In this document: positions 5,193 through 14,687 of the stretch, in pieces | Layout of the letters: each line of letters begins with the position of its first letter | How positions within the stretch are numbered: position 1 is the stretch's first letter | Notes under the pieces: model-generated | What the model saw: the letters and a program-made list of their open reading frames with translations, nothing else | Told to the model about the DNA's origin: nothing | Database searches by the model: none | Made by a program: the position numbers and the translations under genes | Source of the DNA: a virus | Reading direction: 5' to 3' (one strand) | Virus record (IMG/VR): IMGVR_UViG_3300042861_000830 | Location: 1-35,976 of that record | DNA length: 35,976 nucleotides

Positions 5193-7032
5193 AAACATTT
5201 ATTCCAAGGAGCCTAACTATGTAACTCTAGAATATGGTTTAAACCGCATTAGGGAGGGCAAGAGTCGCCTATCTGTGGTCGAGATAAGGAATACTATCGA
5301 TAAAGAAAAATCTGCCAATTTAAAGAAGAATTTGCCCTCTGTGTGTTTTTCTGGGAAATTTGGTGCAGAAAGGAAGGATTCTGACCTAATTCTACATAGC
5401 GGGTACATAGTCTTGGATTTTGACAACATTTTTGAGTTAAGAGATCGTCAAACCGAGATTATCAGCAATAAATTCGTTTACGCTTGTTGGGTTAGCCCTT
5501 CGGGTAATGGGTTAAAGGCCTTGATTAAAATTGCAGACGGCAGTAAGCATAGAGAACACTTTCAGGCCTTGCAGGATATATTTCCAGATGTTGACAAAAG
5601 CGGTATTAACCCAAGCAGGGTTTGTTATGAAAGCTACGATCCTGATATTTACATTAACGAAAAAGCAGAGGTTTTTAAAACTATAAAAAAGACCGAAAAG
5701 ATTGTAATTTATGAAAAAACCGATGATGATGACAAAATTTTTAAGAAACTTTTAACATGGTTATCTAACAAGAACGAGGCATTTGTAACCGGCGAAAGAA
5801 ACAACTTTATTTTTAAACTAGCATCGGCTTGTTGTCGATATGGTATTGATGAATTGACGGCTAATTCTATGATTAACAATGAATTTTTAAGTAATTCAGA
5901 GTTTACAAAAAGAGAATCAGACAATGCTATTTCATCTGCTTATAGAACAAATAGGGGTAGGTTTGGCAGTGCATCTTTTGATAAAGAAATTTTAGTTGAT
6001 AAGACTTCTAAGTTAGAAGTTAAAGTAGAAAATGGTGTTATTGACGAAGATGGAAGATTGAATGATGTAATCTATGGAATTGATGTAAAAGAGCAAGCAC
6101 TTAATTTGTATGAGCAAGGTTATGCCGCGGTAAGTGGTATAAATGTAAAAGAAATGGACTTTGCTTTTAAGCCAAAAAAAGGAGAGATAACTGTGTTAAC
6201 GGGTATAGGCAACTATGGAAAATCTTCTTGGAAAAAATGGTATCAGGCAATGCGAATTTTGTTATATGGAGAAAAGTTTGCAACCTTCTCACCAGAAGAT
6301 AATCCACCAGAAGAATACTATCACGATTTTGTAGAAATTTTACTTGGTTGCGATTGTACTCCTGCAAATCCAAATAGACCTTCAAGACAAATTTACGAAT
6401 ATACATACGACTTTGTTTGTAAGCACATTTTTTATGTTTATCCTAAAAATGTAACTCCAACTCCTCAGTATATTATGGAAGTTTTCTTGCAATTGATTGT
6501 TAAGGAAAATGTTGATGGCGTTGATATTGATCCGTTTAATCAGTTAGCAAATAATTATCAAAATTTTGGTGGTAGGGATAAATATCTTGAATGGGTTTTA
6601 TCTTTATTTTCTAGGTTTTCGCAAACAAATAATGTTTACTTTTGGATAATTGCACATCCGGTTAAAATGCAAAAAGCAACAGATGGGAACTATCCTTGTC
6701 CTGATGTTTTTGACATTGCAGATGGTGCATTATGGAATAACAAACTTGATAATATTTTAGTTTATCATAGACCATTTGGACAAACAGATCCTCAAAATCC
6801 AACTTGCGAATTTCATAGTAAAAAAATTCGTAGACAAAAAATAGTTGGTAAAAAAGGGTTTTTTGTATTTGAAATGTTATTCAAAACTAGAAGATTCTTT
6901 TTCAATGGTTCAGATCCTATGCAAAAACTTTTGAATGAAAAAAATATGACATTTAAAACCGAATCAGGACAAGAAGCATCGCAAGGGTGGGTGCCTTTCG
7001 AAAACGAAAACGGAGAAGAAATAATTTTCTAA
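5176..7032 (+). CDS. Primase-helicase (BT4734-type N-terminus plus RecA-like helicase)
   Basis: Residue numbers are counted from an upstream ATG at 5152. The start at 5176 (MITIFKNIYSKEP) is preferred because it resembles family starts and shortens the overlap with the initiator to 17 nt. The N-terminal part carries FSGKF, HSGYIVLDFDN (82-92, acidic pair D89/D91) and SPSGNGLKALI (115-125), the pattern of the BT4734/VirE-like primase-polymerase domain found in Bacteroidota elements. A linker domain with TGERNNFIFKLA (213-224) resembles primase C-terminal domains. The C-terminal helicase has Walker A GIGNYGKS (351-358) and a Walker-B-like VDIDP (457-461). It would prime and unwind phage DNA. 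Confidence 0.8.
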   Translation: MITIFKNIYSKEPNYVTLEYGLNRIREGKSRLSVVEIRNTIDKEKSANLKKNLPSVCFSGKFGAERKDSDLILHSGYIVLDFDNIFELRDRQTEIISNKFVYACWVSPSGNGLKALIKIADGSKHREHFQALQDIFPDVDKSGINPSRVCYESYDPDIYINEKAEVFKTIKKTEKIVIYEKTDDDDKIFKKLLTWLSNKNEAFVTGERNNFIFKLASACCRYGIDELTANSMINNEFLSNSEFTKRESDNAISSAYRTNRGRFGSASFDKEILVDKTSKLEVKVENGVIDEDGRLNDVIYGIDVKEQALNLYEQGYAAVSGINVKEMDFAFKPKKGEITVLTGIGNYGKSSWKKWYQAMRILLYGEKFATFSPEDNPPEEYYHDFVEILLGCDCTPANPNRPSRQIYEYTYDFVCKHIFYVYPKNVTPTPQYIMEVFLQLIVKENVDGVDIDPFNQLANNYQNFGGRDKYLEWVLSLFSRFSQTNNVYFWIIAHPVKMQKATDGNYPCPDVFDIADGALWNNKLDNILVYHRPFGQTDPQNPTCEFHSKKIRRQKIVGKKGFFVFEMLFKTRRFFFNGSDPMQKLLNEKNMTFKTESGQEASQGWVPFENENGEEIIF

Positions 7033-7049
7033 ATATAAAACAATAAACA

Positions 7050-7436
7050 ATGATTAAAATGCAAGTAATCGGACATCTAGGACAAGATGCCACAGTAAAC
7101 AATGTAAACGGCAAAAGTGTAATTAATTTTTCTGTTGCCCATTCTGAAAAGTACAAAAACAAAGAAGGATTAGAGGTAAACAAGTCTATTTGGGTAAGTG
7201 CAGCTTATTGGACTGATAGAACTGCCATTGCTCCTTATTTAAAAAAAGGAACACAAGTTTATTTAGAAGGTGTTCCAGAAGCAAGAACATATACTAACAA
7301 GAATAATGAAACTTTACCACAATTAAATATAAGAGTAGCATCATTAACTTTACTGTCAAGCAATAAGCCGGCTTCTAATGATGATTTTCTAAACCAACCA
7401 AATGGATTTGAAACAACAAACGAAAACCCGTTGTAA
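7050..7436 (+). CDS. ssb: Single-stranded DNA-binding protein
   Basis: The protein has the OB-fold pattern of bacterial SSB: VIGHLGQDATVNNVNGKSV (about 5-23), INFSVAHSEKYK, WVSAAYWTDRTAIAPYLKKG and VYLEGVPEARTYTN. It protects single strands made by the adjacent helicase. The tail is short (SNDDFLNQPNG...ENPL) and lacks the acidic DDDIPF tip used by host SSB to recruit partners, so it may not recruit host enzymes in the usual way. It lies 17 nt after the helicase. Confidence 0.9.
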   Translation: MIKMQVIGHLGQDATVNNVNGKSVINFSVAHSEKYKNKEGLEVNKSIWVSAAYWTDRTAIAPYLKKGTQVYLEGVPEARTYTNKNNETLPQLNIRVASLTLLSSNKPASNDDFLNQPNGFETTNENPL

Positions 7437-7439
7437 TGT

Positions 7440-7667
7440 ATGTATATTCACGAATTAAGAAATATAATTTATGTCAAAACGCCGCTTGGTAACGGAAAAG
7501 CAATCGCTTGGATTGATTACGGAACAGAACTTAACACTGTTTGGAAGGTCATATTGCACGAATCTGGCATGGTGCGGAACTTTTACGACACAGACATCCT
7601 CGTATTACCCAACAAAATGGACGGAGGAAATATCGACCACAACTATTTTAAAAAACCAAAAATATGA
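7440..7667 (+). CDS. Small conserved phage protein (75 aa)
   Basis: MYIHELRNIIYVKTPLGNGK continues as a mainly beta-strand protein with IAWIDYGTELNTVWKVIL and a terminal acidic/aromatic part. Proteins with this MYIH...YV.TPLG.G...IDYG pattern are common in Bacteroidota phages beside SSB and replication genes, but I know no function. The frame at 7471-7674 overlaps it in another phase and looks like a shadow. This frame is chosen for the 3-nt spacing from SSB and the family-like N-terminus. Confidence 0.7.
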   Translation: MYIHELRNIIYVKTPLGNGKAIAWIDYGTELNTVWKVILHESGMVRNFYDTDILVLPNKMDGGNIDHNYFKKPKI

Positions 7668-7670
7668 ATC

Positions 7671-7955
7671 ATGACACAATTAGCATCAATTTGTCAATCT
7701 TTGTTAAAAGGAGAAACATTATCAATAATGAATGGTTTCCATAACTTTGGATGCACTAACTTGCCTAGAGAAATAGGCAGAGGTGTAGAAAGAAAGTTTG
7801 GGGCTTCAGTTGAAAGGCACGAGGTATCATTTAAGTCAAGATATAACCATGTTGGATTTTATTATAAGTATAGATTAAATAAAAAAGATCCAAAAAACAA
7901 GGAAGCAATAAAAAAAATGAAGGATTATATTAAAAAAACACAAAAATTAAATTAA
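7671..7955 (+). CDS. Conserved phage protein with possible winged-helix fold (94 aa)
   Basis: The core FGCTNLPREIGRGVERKFG (26-44) followed by SVERHEVSFKSRYNHVGFYYKYRL suggests a recognition helix plus a beta wing, that is, a small winged-helix DNA-binding protein. The C-terminus (residues 70-94) is a lysine-rich helix. Similar proteins sit in replication modules of Bacteroidota phages without assigned function. It starts 3 nt after the previous stop, and the GroES gene follows with no gap. Confidence 0.6.
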   Translation: MTQLASICQSLLKGETLSIMNGFHNFGCTNLPREIGRGVERKFGASVERHEVSFKSRYNHVGFYYKYRLNKKDPKNKEAIKKMKDYIKKTQKLN

Positions 7956-8216
7956 ATGAATTTTAAACCACTAAACAAGAGAGTATTAGTAAAAGTAGAT
8001 AAAGAGAAAAAACAAACCGATGCCGGTATCTTTTTACCCGAATCGGTTCAAAAGGACTTTGCAACAGGCGTTGTAGTTGCGGTTGGTGATGAGGCCGAGC
8101 TTGTAAAAGTTGGTCACAAAATCATGTTTGCCCACAGTGTTGGGGTGGATATTGAGGTCGATGGCAGCCCTTACAGGTTAATTCCGGACGAAGGCTATAT
8201 TGACGCAATCGTTTAA
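7956..8216 (+). CDS. groES: GroES-like co-chaperonin
   Basis: The 86 residues align along their length with GroES: FKPLNKRVLVKVD at the N-terminus, a mobile-loop segment with DAGIFLPES (22-30), ATGVVVAVGDEAE (36-48), VKVGHKIMFAHSVGVDIEVDG (50-70) and a terminal strand. The hydrophobic IFL tripeptide in the loop is the part that docks on GroEL. T4 gp31 is the known phage precedent: it replaces host GroES so that the capsid protein can fold. It is the last gene of the replication operon, directly before a terminator. Confidence 0.88.
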   Translation: MNFKPLNKRVLVKVDKEKKQTDAGIFLPESVQKDFATGVVVAVGDEAELVKVGHKIMFAHSVGVDIEVDGSPYRLIPDEGYIDAIV

Positions 8217-8221
8217 TTTTT

Positions 8222-8255
8222 AAAATGCCTTCAAAAATATGAGGGCATTTTTAAT
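8222..8255 (+). terminator. Rho-independent terminator after the groES gene
   Basis: An 11-bp stem (AAAATGCCTTC, 8222-8232, pairing with GAGGGCATTTT, 8241-8251, one G-T wobble) with an 8-base loop is followed by further T residues. It lies 5 nt beyond the groES stop codon and separates the replication operon from the virion operon. Confidence 0.82.
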
Positions 8256-8281
8256 TTAAATACTATAAAAAACCTAATTTT

Positions 8282-9148
8282 ATGCTAACTATGAAAGCAA
8301 AACCAATAAATCATATATTTCTTAATCTAGAAAAGCCAATTCAGGATACTATAAAATTGGGAGATTTAGAGCTATATCTTGACGGATCGTATCGACCAGA
8401 ATGGAACGCAACTGTTGTTGGAGAAGTATATTCTTTGCCAAAAAACCCAAAAGGCACAGATGGCAAAGTTGTTTCTAAATTAAAAGAAGGGGACAAGGTG
8501 TTATTTGATTATTCTGTTGTAGCTGAAAGAAAATTTGAATCCGATGGGGATTATTTTACTGAGATTACAAAAGATAGTCCTTACTACCAAAAATTTACTA
8601 ATGGCAAAGGAGAATCATTATTGATTGTTGCTATGCCGGGTAAGATTTCTCATATTTGGGTAGGCACTTATCATGATAAAAGAGGAAATTTTATTGATGG
8701 TTGCCAAGGAGCAGAACATAATATTAGTAGATGGAAAGCTCAGTTTAACTTTGGTAACACTCAATCTTTTTTCTTTAAAAATCTTGTTGACACAGGAACA
8801 AAAGATGTATGGAAAGCGGATTATAGAGATATATTTGCAAAAGTAGAAAATGATGAATTAATAACAGTTGGCAATAGAATTATTCTTGAACCAATTGATA
8901 TTGATTTGCCACAAGATGTTATTAAAGAAATGGGTGTAGTAGATACAATCAATGCAAAAGTAAGACTAGGAGATAGAGCTAAAGTTTTATCTGTGCCAGA
9001 GGGGGTGAATTTAAAAAAAGGAGATGTTGTTGGTTTTGAACCACAATTTCTTGAGAAATATGAATATAACAATAAACAATATTATTTAATAAAATCCTAT
9101 CGAGCTTTAGGAATTTGGGAGGACACAAACAATGGCATACAACATTAA
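8282..9148 (+). CDS. Putative double GroES-fold protein at the head of the virion operon
   Basis: The first half (about 1-115) has a GroES-like outline: HIFLNLEKPI, a loop segment ending LYLDGSYRPEWNATVVGEVYSLP and KLKEGDKVLFDYSV. The second half (about 195-288) repeats it: NRIILEPIDIDLPQD, then RLGDRAKVLSVPEGVNLKKG and VVGFEPQFLEKYEY. Both resemble the beta-barrel plus GD-loop layout of co-chaperonins, joined by a middle segment with GTYHDKRGNF and WKAQFNFGNT. This is pattern inference, not a certain assignment. Its place just after groES and before capsid-tail genes suits an assembly chaperone. An alternative start is the ATG at 8291. Confidence 0.45.
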   Translation: MLTMKAKPINHIFLNLEKPIQDTIKLGDLELYLDGSYRPEWNATVVGEVYSLPKNPKGTDGKVVSKLKEGDKVLFDYSVVAERKFESDGDYFTEITKDSPYYQKFTNGKGESLLIVAMPGKISHIWVGTYHDKRGNFIDGCQGAEHNISRWKAQFNFGNTQSFFFKNLVDTGTKDVWKADYRDIFAKVENDELITVGNRIILEPIDIDLPQDVIKEMGVVDTINAKVRLGDRAKVLSVPEGVNLKKGDVVGFEPQFLEKYEYNNKQYYLIKSYRALGIWEDTNNGIQH

Positions 9149-9773
9149 TGATGTATATAATTTCTTAGTCTTTATCGTAAGAAAAGAAAGAGGGGTATTT
9201 ATAACAATACCCGAAGCGATGCAGACTATTGATAACGCACAGCTTGAGGCAACCGAAGATTGGTTTTCTCAATATGGCGTTACTCAAATAATTCATGATG
9301 CAATTAGAAAATTAAGATCACAAGTTCAGTTTACATCTGCATCAGACGGACAGGTAACATTTGCATCTGATTATTTGCATATGATTGGTAATCCATACAC
9401 GGTTATAGGAAGCACAATCAACGCAGTACGATTTGTAAACGAAGATGAATTGCCTTTTGCGTTAACAAGTCAGCTAAGACCTGTTTCAACATCTAAGCCA
9501 ATTGCAAAAGACACATCTGTTGGATTCCAAATATATCCTCAATCAGCTCAAACAGGTTTTTACAATTATTTACGCAGACCAGCTACTCCGGTTTTAGGAT
9601 ATACTCAAACAGGTAGAACAATAACTTATGATCCAAATACTAGCACTCAATTAGAATTTACAGATGTTTATACTAATAACATCATAGCGCGTGCATTAAA
9701 GTTTTGGGGTATCAATATGGCTGAACAAGATATTCAGCAATTTGCTCAATTACAAACACAAGAAACTAAATAA
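9132..9773 (+). CDS. Putative head-tail connector / ring protein 1
   Basis: A helical N-terminus (VYNFLVFIVRKERGVFITIP, then EAMQTIDNAQLEATEDWFSQ) precedes a beta-rich middle (VQFTSASDGQVTFASDYLHM) and a Pro/Tyr-rich end. This outline is typical of connector or ring proteins encoded beside crAss-like tail-stabilisation proteins. The name is positional rather than based on a recognised domain. It overlaps the preceding gene by 17 nt and is followed at 2 nt by a second protein of the same length. Confidence 0.5.
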   Translation: MAYNINDVYNFLVFIVRKERGVFITIPEAMQTIDNAQLEATEDWFSQYGVTQIIHDAIRKLRSQVQFTSASDGQVTFASDYLHMIGNPYTVIGSTINAVRFVNEDELPFALTSQLRPVSTSKPIAKDTSVGFQIYPQSAQTGFYNYLRRPATPVLGYTQTGRTITYDPNTSTQLEFTDVYTNNIIARALKFWGINMAEQDIQQFAQLQTQETK

Positions 9774-9775
9774 AA

Positions 9776-10417
9776 ATGGCTAATAGTACTAAATTTTTAA
9801 TGGCCGAGCAGGTTTTGCTAAGATTAGCAGGTGGTTACAGAGATGTAGCTCAATCTGTTCAAATGGAAGATGTAGTAAAAGCAATTGAGCAGGTTATTAA
9901 TACCATGTTTCAAACGCAATATTACAGCGCGGTATTGCCAACCGGCGAAACAATACCAGACAATTTAATGGTGGCGTTTTACGAAAATATTCCGGTTACT
10001 TCGTATGGCGATAGAGCAAAAGCAGAACTGCCGATAGTTCCAATTTCCTTACCAAGAAATATGGGTATTTATAGAGTAGTAAATACAAACGATATTGATT
10101 TTGTGCCTGTTCCATTAGGTCAGGGCGCATTATTAAAGGCGGACAAATTATTAAATGACCTTTTAGGAAGCGTTTATTACGAGGTAAGAAAGAATGAGGT
10201 TATATTTTCAAAAGATATTACACTTCTTGACGTATCAGAGGTAAATATGTATTTAGTTGTTATGGATATATCATTATATTCAAACACAGATCCATTGCCA
10301 ATACCAGCTAATATGGAAGAAGAAATTATAGAAAAAGTATTCGCTAAATTTGCTCCAATAGTTCCAGAAACAGGAATTGTTAACAGTTATAGTGAATTAC
10401 AAAGCAAAACTAATTAA
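9776..10417 (+). CDS. Putative head-tail connector / ring protein 2
   Basis: The N-terminal helices (FLMAEQVLLRLAGGYRDVAQ, then EDVVKAIEQVINTMF) are followed by a beta domain with LPTGETIPDNLMVAFYENI, typical of small virion proteins that stack under the portal. The C-terminal segment NMEEEIIEKVFAKFAP resembles packing helices of crAss-like ring proteins. The assignment depends on position between connector-like and tail-stabilisation genes; no catalytic motif is present. It belongs to the run of genes with 2-6 nt spacing that continues through 11214. Confidence 0.5.
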   Translation: MANSTKFLMAEQVLLRLAGGYRDVAQSVQMEDVVKAIEQVINTMFQTQYYSAVLPTGETIPDNLMVAFYENIPVTSYGDRAKAELPIVPISLPRNMGIYRVVNTNDIDFVPVPLGQGALLKADKLLNDLLGSVYYEVRKNEVIFSKDITLLDVSEVNMYLVVMDISLYSNTDPLPIPANMEEEIIEKVFAKFAPIVPETGIVNSYSELQSKTN

Positions 10418-10419
10418 AG

Positions 10420-11208
10420 ATGACAACAGCTAGTTTAGATTTTATAGTAAAAAACTATTTACTTAAAAAGGGATACCCACTTCATTGGTATATGCAGTTT
10501 ATGGTATACGCGGCAGATTGCTTGCGTGAAATTACTTTTGATGATTTAAGAGTAATTAACACAAAGATATTGCCGGTAAATCAAAAAATTAACGCAGCAG
10601 AGTTACCAGAAGATTATCAAGATTATGTAACTGTTGGAGTTATGATTGGTCAAAGAATTAGACCATTAGTTCCTACAAGTACATTAAACCCATTAATTAG
10701 TTTAGATGTAAATCAAAATTACTCAGAGCAAGAGTGGACTGATAATGTGGTGCCACCCGGATCTAATGAAAATCAACTTTATTATGGAGCTTTGCCATAT
10801 GCTCAATGGTTTACAGTAAGGTATAACGATTATGGCGAAAATATTGGTAGATTTTTTGGGGTAGGAGCAGGGTATCAAGAAGATACGTTTCAAGTTTTTA
10901 AAGAAAGAAACCAAATCCAATTAGATCAAAAATTTTATGTAGAAAATATTGTTTTACAATATGTTTCTGATGGTCAATCAGCAGACGCTGCATCTCAAGT
11001 AGATCCATATGCTATTAGAACAATTCAGGCTTATATTGAATACCAAATGAAAGCTCATAACAGAACTTACAATATGGGAGAAAGGCAATTAGCTGAAAAT
11101 TATTATATTAAAGAGAGAAAAATATTAAGAGCTAGAAAATCAGATTGGAGTGTAGAGAAGATTAAGAGAATAGTTCAGAAAAATACAATGGGCGCACCAA
11201 AATCATAA
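10420..11208 (+). CDS. Putative head-tail connector / ring protein 3
   Basis: The protein begins with helices (SLDFIVKNYLLKKGYPLHWY, then MQFMVYAADCLREI), has a beta middle part with LPEDYQDYVTVGVMIGQRIR, and ends in a basic helix set (RARKSDWSVEKIKRIVQKN). The LPEDY..YV.VG segment and the basic C-terminus are features I associate with structural proteins next to the tail-stabilisation gene in Bacteroidota podoviruses. No enzymatic motif is seen. The precise ring position is not known. Confidence 0.55.
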   Translation: MTTASLDFIVKNYLLKKGYPLHWYMQFMVYAADCLREITFDDLRVINTKILPVNQKINAAELPEDYQDYVTVGVMIGQRIRPLVPTSTLNPLISLDVNQNYSEQEWTDNVVPPGSNENQLYYGALPYAQWFTVRYNDYGENIGRFFGVGAGYQEDTFQVFKERNQIQLDQKFYVENIVLQYVSDGQSADAASQVDPYAIRTIQAYIEYQMKAHNRTYNMGERQLAENYYIKERKILRARKSDWSVEKIKRIVQKNTMGAPKS

Positions 11209-11213
11209 TTGAA

Positions 11214-14200
11214 ATGATCAGAAACAAAAAGATTTTTACAGGAGGAGCAAATCAAGACGATAGTTTACACTTAATTGAAGATGCTCAATATTTGAGAGTA
11301 ATGAACGGCAGAGTCGGTGTTACTCAATACGGTAGAAATAATCGTGTCGAGGGTGTGCCGGGTACAACTTCAATACCTCAATCCAAATATCCTCCATATG
11401 GATCAAATATTACAATTGGTAGCTGTATAGATATAGAAAATCAACGAATGGCGTGGTTTGTTTATAATACAATGGGAGATCATGGTATTTATTGTTATGA
11501 CATGGTTGCAAATCAAGTTTATGCAGTAATATATGACAGCCAAATAGAAGGTGGATTAAATTTTAATAAAGATTACAGAATAGATCGCAATTGTAAGGTA
11601 ATAAATGGGGTGTTGTATTGGTCAGACAATTACAACGAACCCAAGAAAATCAATATTGATAAAGGGATTAAGACCAACCAAGCTGGATATAATACAAACG
11701 AAACTGCGTATGAAATTCCATCTGGCGGCATCCCATATACTACTTTTACAATAATTAGACGTCCGCCTTATTATGCATTAAATGTAAATAAAGCCGAAGA
11801 TGCAAGTTTTGATAATAATTTTATTGAAAATTCTGCATTTCAAATGTGTTATTTTTATGATTTTGTAGATAATGAAAGATCTAGACTATCTGCTTTTAGT
11901 AATTTAATGAATTTTAATACGCCGGGCGAAACAAATAATTATATAGCGTGCAGTGTACCTTTTTCTGAATATATAGAAAGCGAAATTGAAAAAATAAATA
12001 TTTGCGCTAAGGATGTTGTTACTAATGTTATTTATATTGTAAAAACATTTGATAGAAATAATCCGGATGACGCTTTAGCAATATTTGAACATAACGAAGG
12101 GACAAATCAACTTGAATTTGATTTTTATAATGATATAGTTGGCGTTCCTTTGAGTTCAAGTGAATCTTCTATTCCATATGATTTAGTTCCATTAAAAAGT
12201 ACAACATTAGAAACAGCAACAGCTAGGTTATTTTTAGCAAATAATTTAGCAGGGTACGATACTCCATTAACTACAAGTCTAAATATTTCGTCTACAACAT
12301 CAACTACTCCATCAAGCAATAGCTTTGTAGCAGTTGTTAAAACATATAGCATTGCTATTAGAAATAAATATGATACAGGAGATGTAAGGTCGGAGGTTGT
12401 AGGGTATCTTTACGCTGCTGGAGAGGTGAATACTGTTTACTACTATAATGCCTATAAAAATAGTTATTATAATTCATTTCCCGCAACATTGGATTTGTCT
12501 GATGCAGATGGTGAATTTGCAAATGAGGGTAATTTTTTAATGTGGTATGCTGCAAATTATAACCCTGCAAATACAAATTACGATTGGTATTATCCTTTTT
12601 TTGGTAATCCTACATTTACATTTACTTCTGGATCAACTCCATCTTATTATGTTACTATTGATAATGATGTAACTGCTTTTAGTGCGCAAACAGTATTCAA
12701 AAGCAGTGCTACATACAATATATCTATTGTATTTTATGATAGATTTAGAAGAAGATCTGGCGTAGTTGACAAGGTAATTAATTACACATTACCTAATTTA
12801 ACAGAAGATCAAACTTCTTTTATTCAATATTTAAATTGGACATTAAGTAATGCAAATGCTGAAAATGAAATACCTGATTGGGCATATTATTATCAAATAG
12901 TTCAAACTAAAAATTTAATACAATCTGATTTTGTACAAATAGCTACAAATGGTATTCAATACGCAACAAAGCAAGACATTGCTTCTGGAGGTGGATATAC
13001 TTATGGTAATACATATTCAATAGGCATTTTTGCGATTGGTTTAAATATTTCAAGTTTAACATCTGTTGGTTTAGGGTATAATTATAAAGAAGGCGATATG
13101 TGCAGAATTACAGGCACAAGCGAAAGTTATAATGTTCAAGTATTAGGTCAAGATGGTGAATTTGTATTAGTAGAAGCCTTTGATTTTGGTACAGTTTCTA
13201 CTTCCGATTATAAAATAATAGAATTATATACTCCTAAAAAAAGTTCTACTCAAGAGCCTTATTATGAGGTGAGTCAAGTTTATTCAATAGATAATCCTAC
13301 CGCATCAAATAGAGAATATAGTACCACAAGCGGACAATTAATAGGGGATGTTTATATTCTACAAAGAGTCGATGCTGCAAGTACAAATTATTTTACTGAA
13401 AATATGTCGCCATTCGACAGAGCATGGCAATATTGGAATACAAATTCTGGATGGCCTAATTTTATAACTAGTTTAGGGCAGGCTAGAAATGAATATGAAA
13501 TTAGATATTCTAATGTTTATACAACTGGCACAGCTAACAATGGATTAAGCACTTTTGAGGTTTTAAACTTTAAAACAGTGCCACTTGGCATGGGTAGCAT
13601 ACAAAAATTGCAACTTGCATCTAAAACAACAGAGCAAGGGGTTATCATGTTAGCTATTGGATCGTTTCAAACGGCATCTTGTTATCTTGGTGAGGTTCAG
13701 GTAGTTGGAGCATCTCAAAATGCGTTCTTAGCTCAAGATGTGGCTGTAATAGGCACAATTAATGTATTAAAGGGTATGCTAGGCACAACACAGCCAGAAA
13801 CGGTAGTTGAGTATCTTGGGGTTATATTTTGGTATGATCTTAATAACGGCCAAATAGCTCAGTATAGCTCAAATGGCGTATTCCCAATTAGTTCTTTCAA
13901 AATGGAAAGACTATTTAAAAATTATGCAAAAGGTTATTTAGCAGCTAATTCTAATAACCTAGATAATATAAACGGATTTCATCATATCCCAACCTACATT
14001 GATCCATTCCACAAAGAGTTTGGAATATCATTGCCGGGCTTGATTTATGAGAACTATGCAGACACATTGCCTAGTTACCCAACCGTACCAGCATACGCAA
14101 GTTCTATTATAAATAGATTTGATATATCTGATAACTTGTCTAAAACAGTGGTTTTTCATTTACAGGACAATCAATGGAAAAGCGACTATCAGTTTATAGC

Positions 14201-14687
14201 TGAACAATACGAATATTTTGAAAACAGGATGTTTGGCTTTAAAAACGGGGCTTTGTATGAGTTTAATACTAATACTTCCACGTGGAACACTTGGTTTGGC
14301 ACTCAATACCCTGTTAGAATTTGTTGGGTAGTTAATAAGCCATTAAGCGGATTAAAAGATATGGCAGAATTGGTAGTTGAGGGTAACCAAGCCCCAGACT
14401 ATACGGTTTTATACACTACACTTCCAAACACACAAATTACAGATTTGACAGAATCAGAGTTCATTAGCCAAGAGGGAATATATTATGGAAGGTTTTTGAG
14501 AGATAGACTATCGCCAAATGCCACAGGTACGCCAGATCAGAAGATGTTGAACGGAGATGTGATTCTTTCTCAAATTCCTCAAATTATGGCTGAATGGCAG
14601 TCTTACGACTCAATAATTTATGTTAATTTTGTAGATGTAGGATTTAACCTTTCAAGAGGTCAAAATTTTATTTTAGGTAATCAATAA
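11214..14687 (+). CDS. Tail stabilisation / tail tube-associated protein (crAss-like, 1157 aa)
   Basis: The N-terminus (KKIFTGGANQDDSLHLIEDA with a following NGRVGVTQYGRNN) is characteristic of crAss-like stabilisation proteins, which form the tail barrel in the manner of T7 gp12. Blade-like segments follow (GSCIDIENQRMAWFVYNT, NCKVINGVLYWSDNYNEPKK), consistent with a beta-propeller-type body, and later Tyr/Asn/Ser-rich strands. The C-terminal third contains HIPTYIDPFHKEFGISLPG and a run to GNQ at the end. The length is in the usual range for the group. It is expected in the virion at the portal-distal end of the tail. Confidence 0.7.
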   Translation: MIRNKKIFTGGANQDDSLHLIEDAQYLRVMNGRVGVTQYGRNNRVEGVPGTTSIPQSKYPPYGSNITIGSCIDIENQRMAWFVYNTMGDHGIYCYDMVANQVYAVIYDSQIEGGLNFNKDYRIDRNCKVINGVLYWSDNYNEPKKINIDKGIKTNQAGYNTNETAYEIPSGGIPYTTFTIIRRPPYYALNVNKAEDASFDNNFIENSAFQMCYFYDFVDNERSRLSAFSNLMNFNTPGETNNYIACSVPFSEYIESEIEKINICAKDVVTNVIYIVKTFDRNNPDDALAIFEHNEGTNQLEFDFYNDIVGVPLSSSESSIPYDLVPLKSTTLETATARLFLANNLAGYDTPLTTSLNISSTTSTTPSSNSFVAVVKTYSIAIRNKYDTGDVRSEVVGYLYAAGEVNTVYYYNAYKNSYYNSFPATLDLSDADGEFANEGNFLMWYAANYNPANTNYDWYYPFFGNPTFTFTSGSTPSYYVTIDNDVTAFSAQTVFKSSATYNISIVFYDRFRRRSGVVDKVINYTLPNLTEDQTSFIQYLNWTLSNANAENEIPDWAYYYQIVQTKNLIQSDFVQIATNGIQYATKQDIASGGGYTYGNTYSIGIFAIGLNISSLTSVGLGYNYKEGDMCRITGTSESYNVQVLGQDGEFVLVEAFDFGTVSTSDYKIIELYTPKKSSTQEPYYEVSQVYSIDNPTASNREYSTTSGQLIGDVYILQRVDAASTNYFTENMSPFDRAWQYWNTNSGWPNFITSLGQARNEYEIRYSNVYTTGTANNGLSTFEVLNFKTVPLGMGSIQKLQLASKTTEQGVIMLAIGSFQTASCYLGEVQVVGASQNAFLAQDVAVIGTINVLKGMLGTTQPETVVEYLGVIFWYDLNNGQIAQYSSNGVFPISSFKMERLFKNYAKGYLAANSNNLDNINGFHHIPTYIDPFHKEFGISLPGLIYENYADTLPSYPTVPAYASSIINRFDISDNLSKTVVFHLQDNQWKSDYQFIAEQYEYFENRMFGFKNGALYEFNTNTSTWNTWFGTQYPVRICWVVNKPLSGLKDMAELVVEGNQAPDYTVLYTTLPNTQITDLTESEFISQEGIYYGRFLRDRLSPNATGTPDQKMLNGDVILSQIPQIMAEWQSYDSIIYVNFVDVGFNLSRGQNFILGNQ

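Noticed and set aside
7471-7674. 67-aa frame overlapping the 7440-7667 gene in another phase
   Set aside because: The 7440 frame has better spacing after SSB and a family-like N-terminus; the 67-aa frame looks like a shadow with no recognisable motif.
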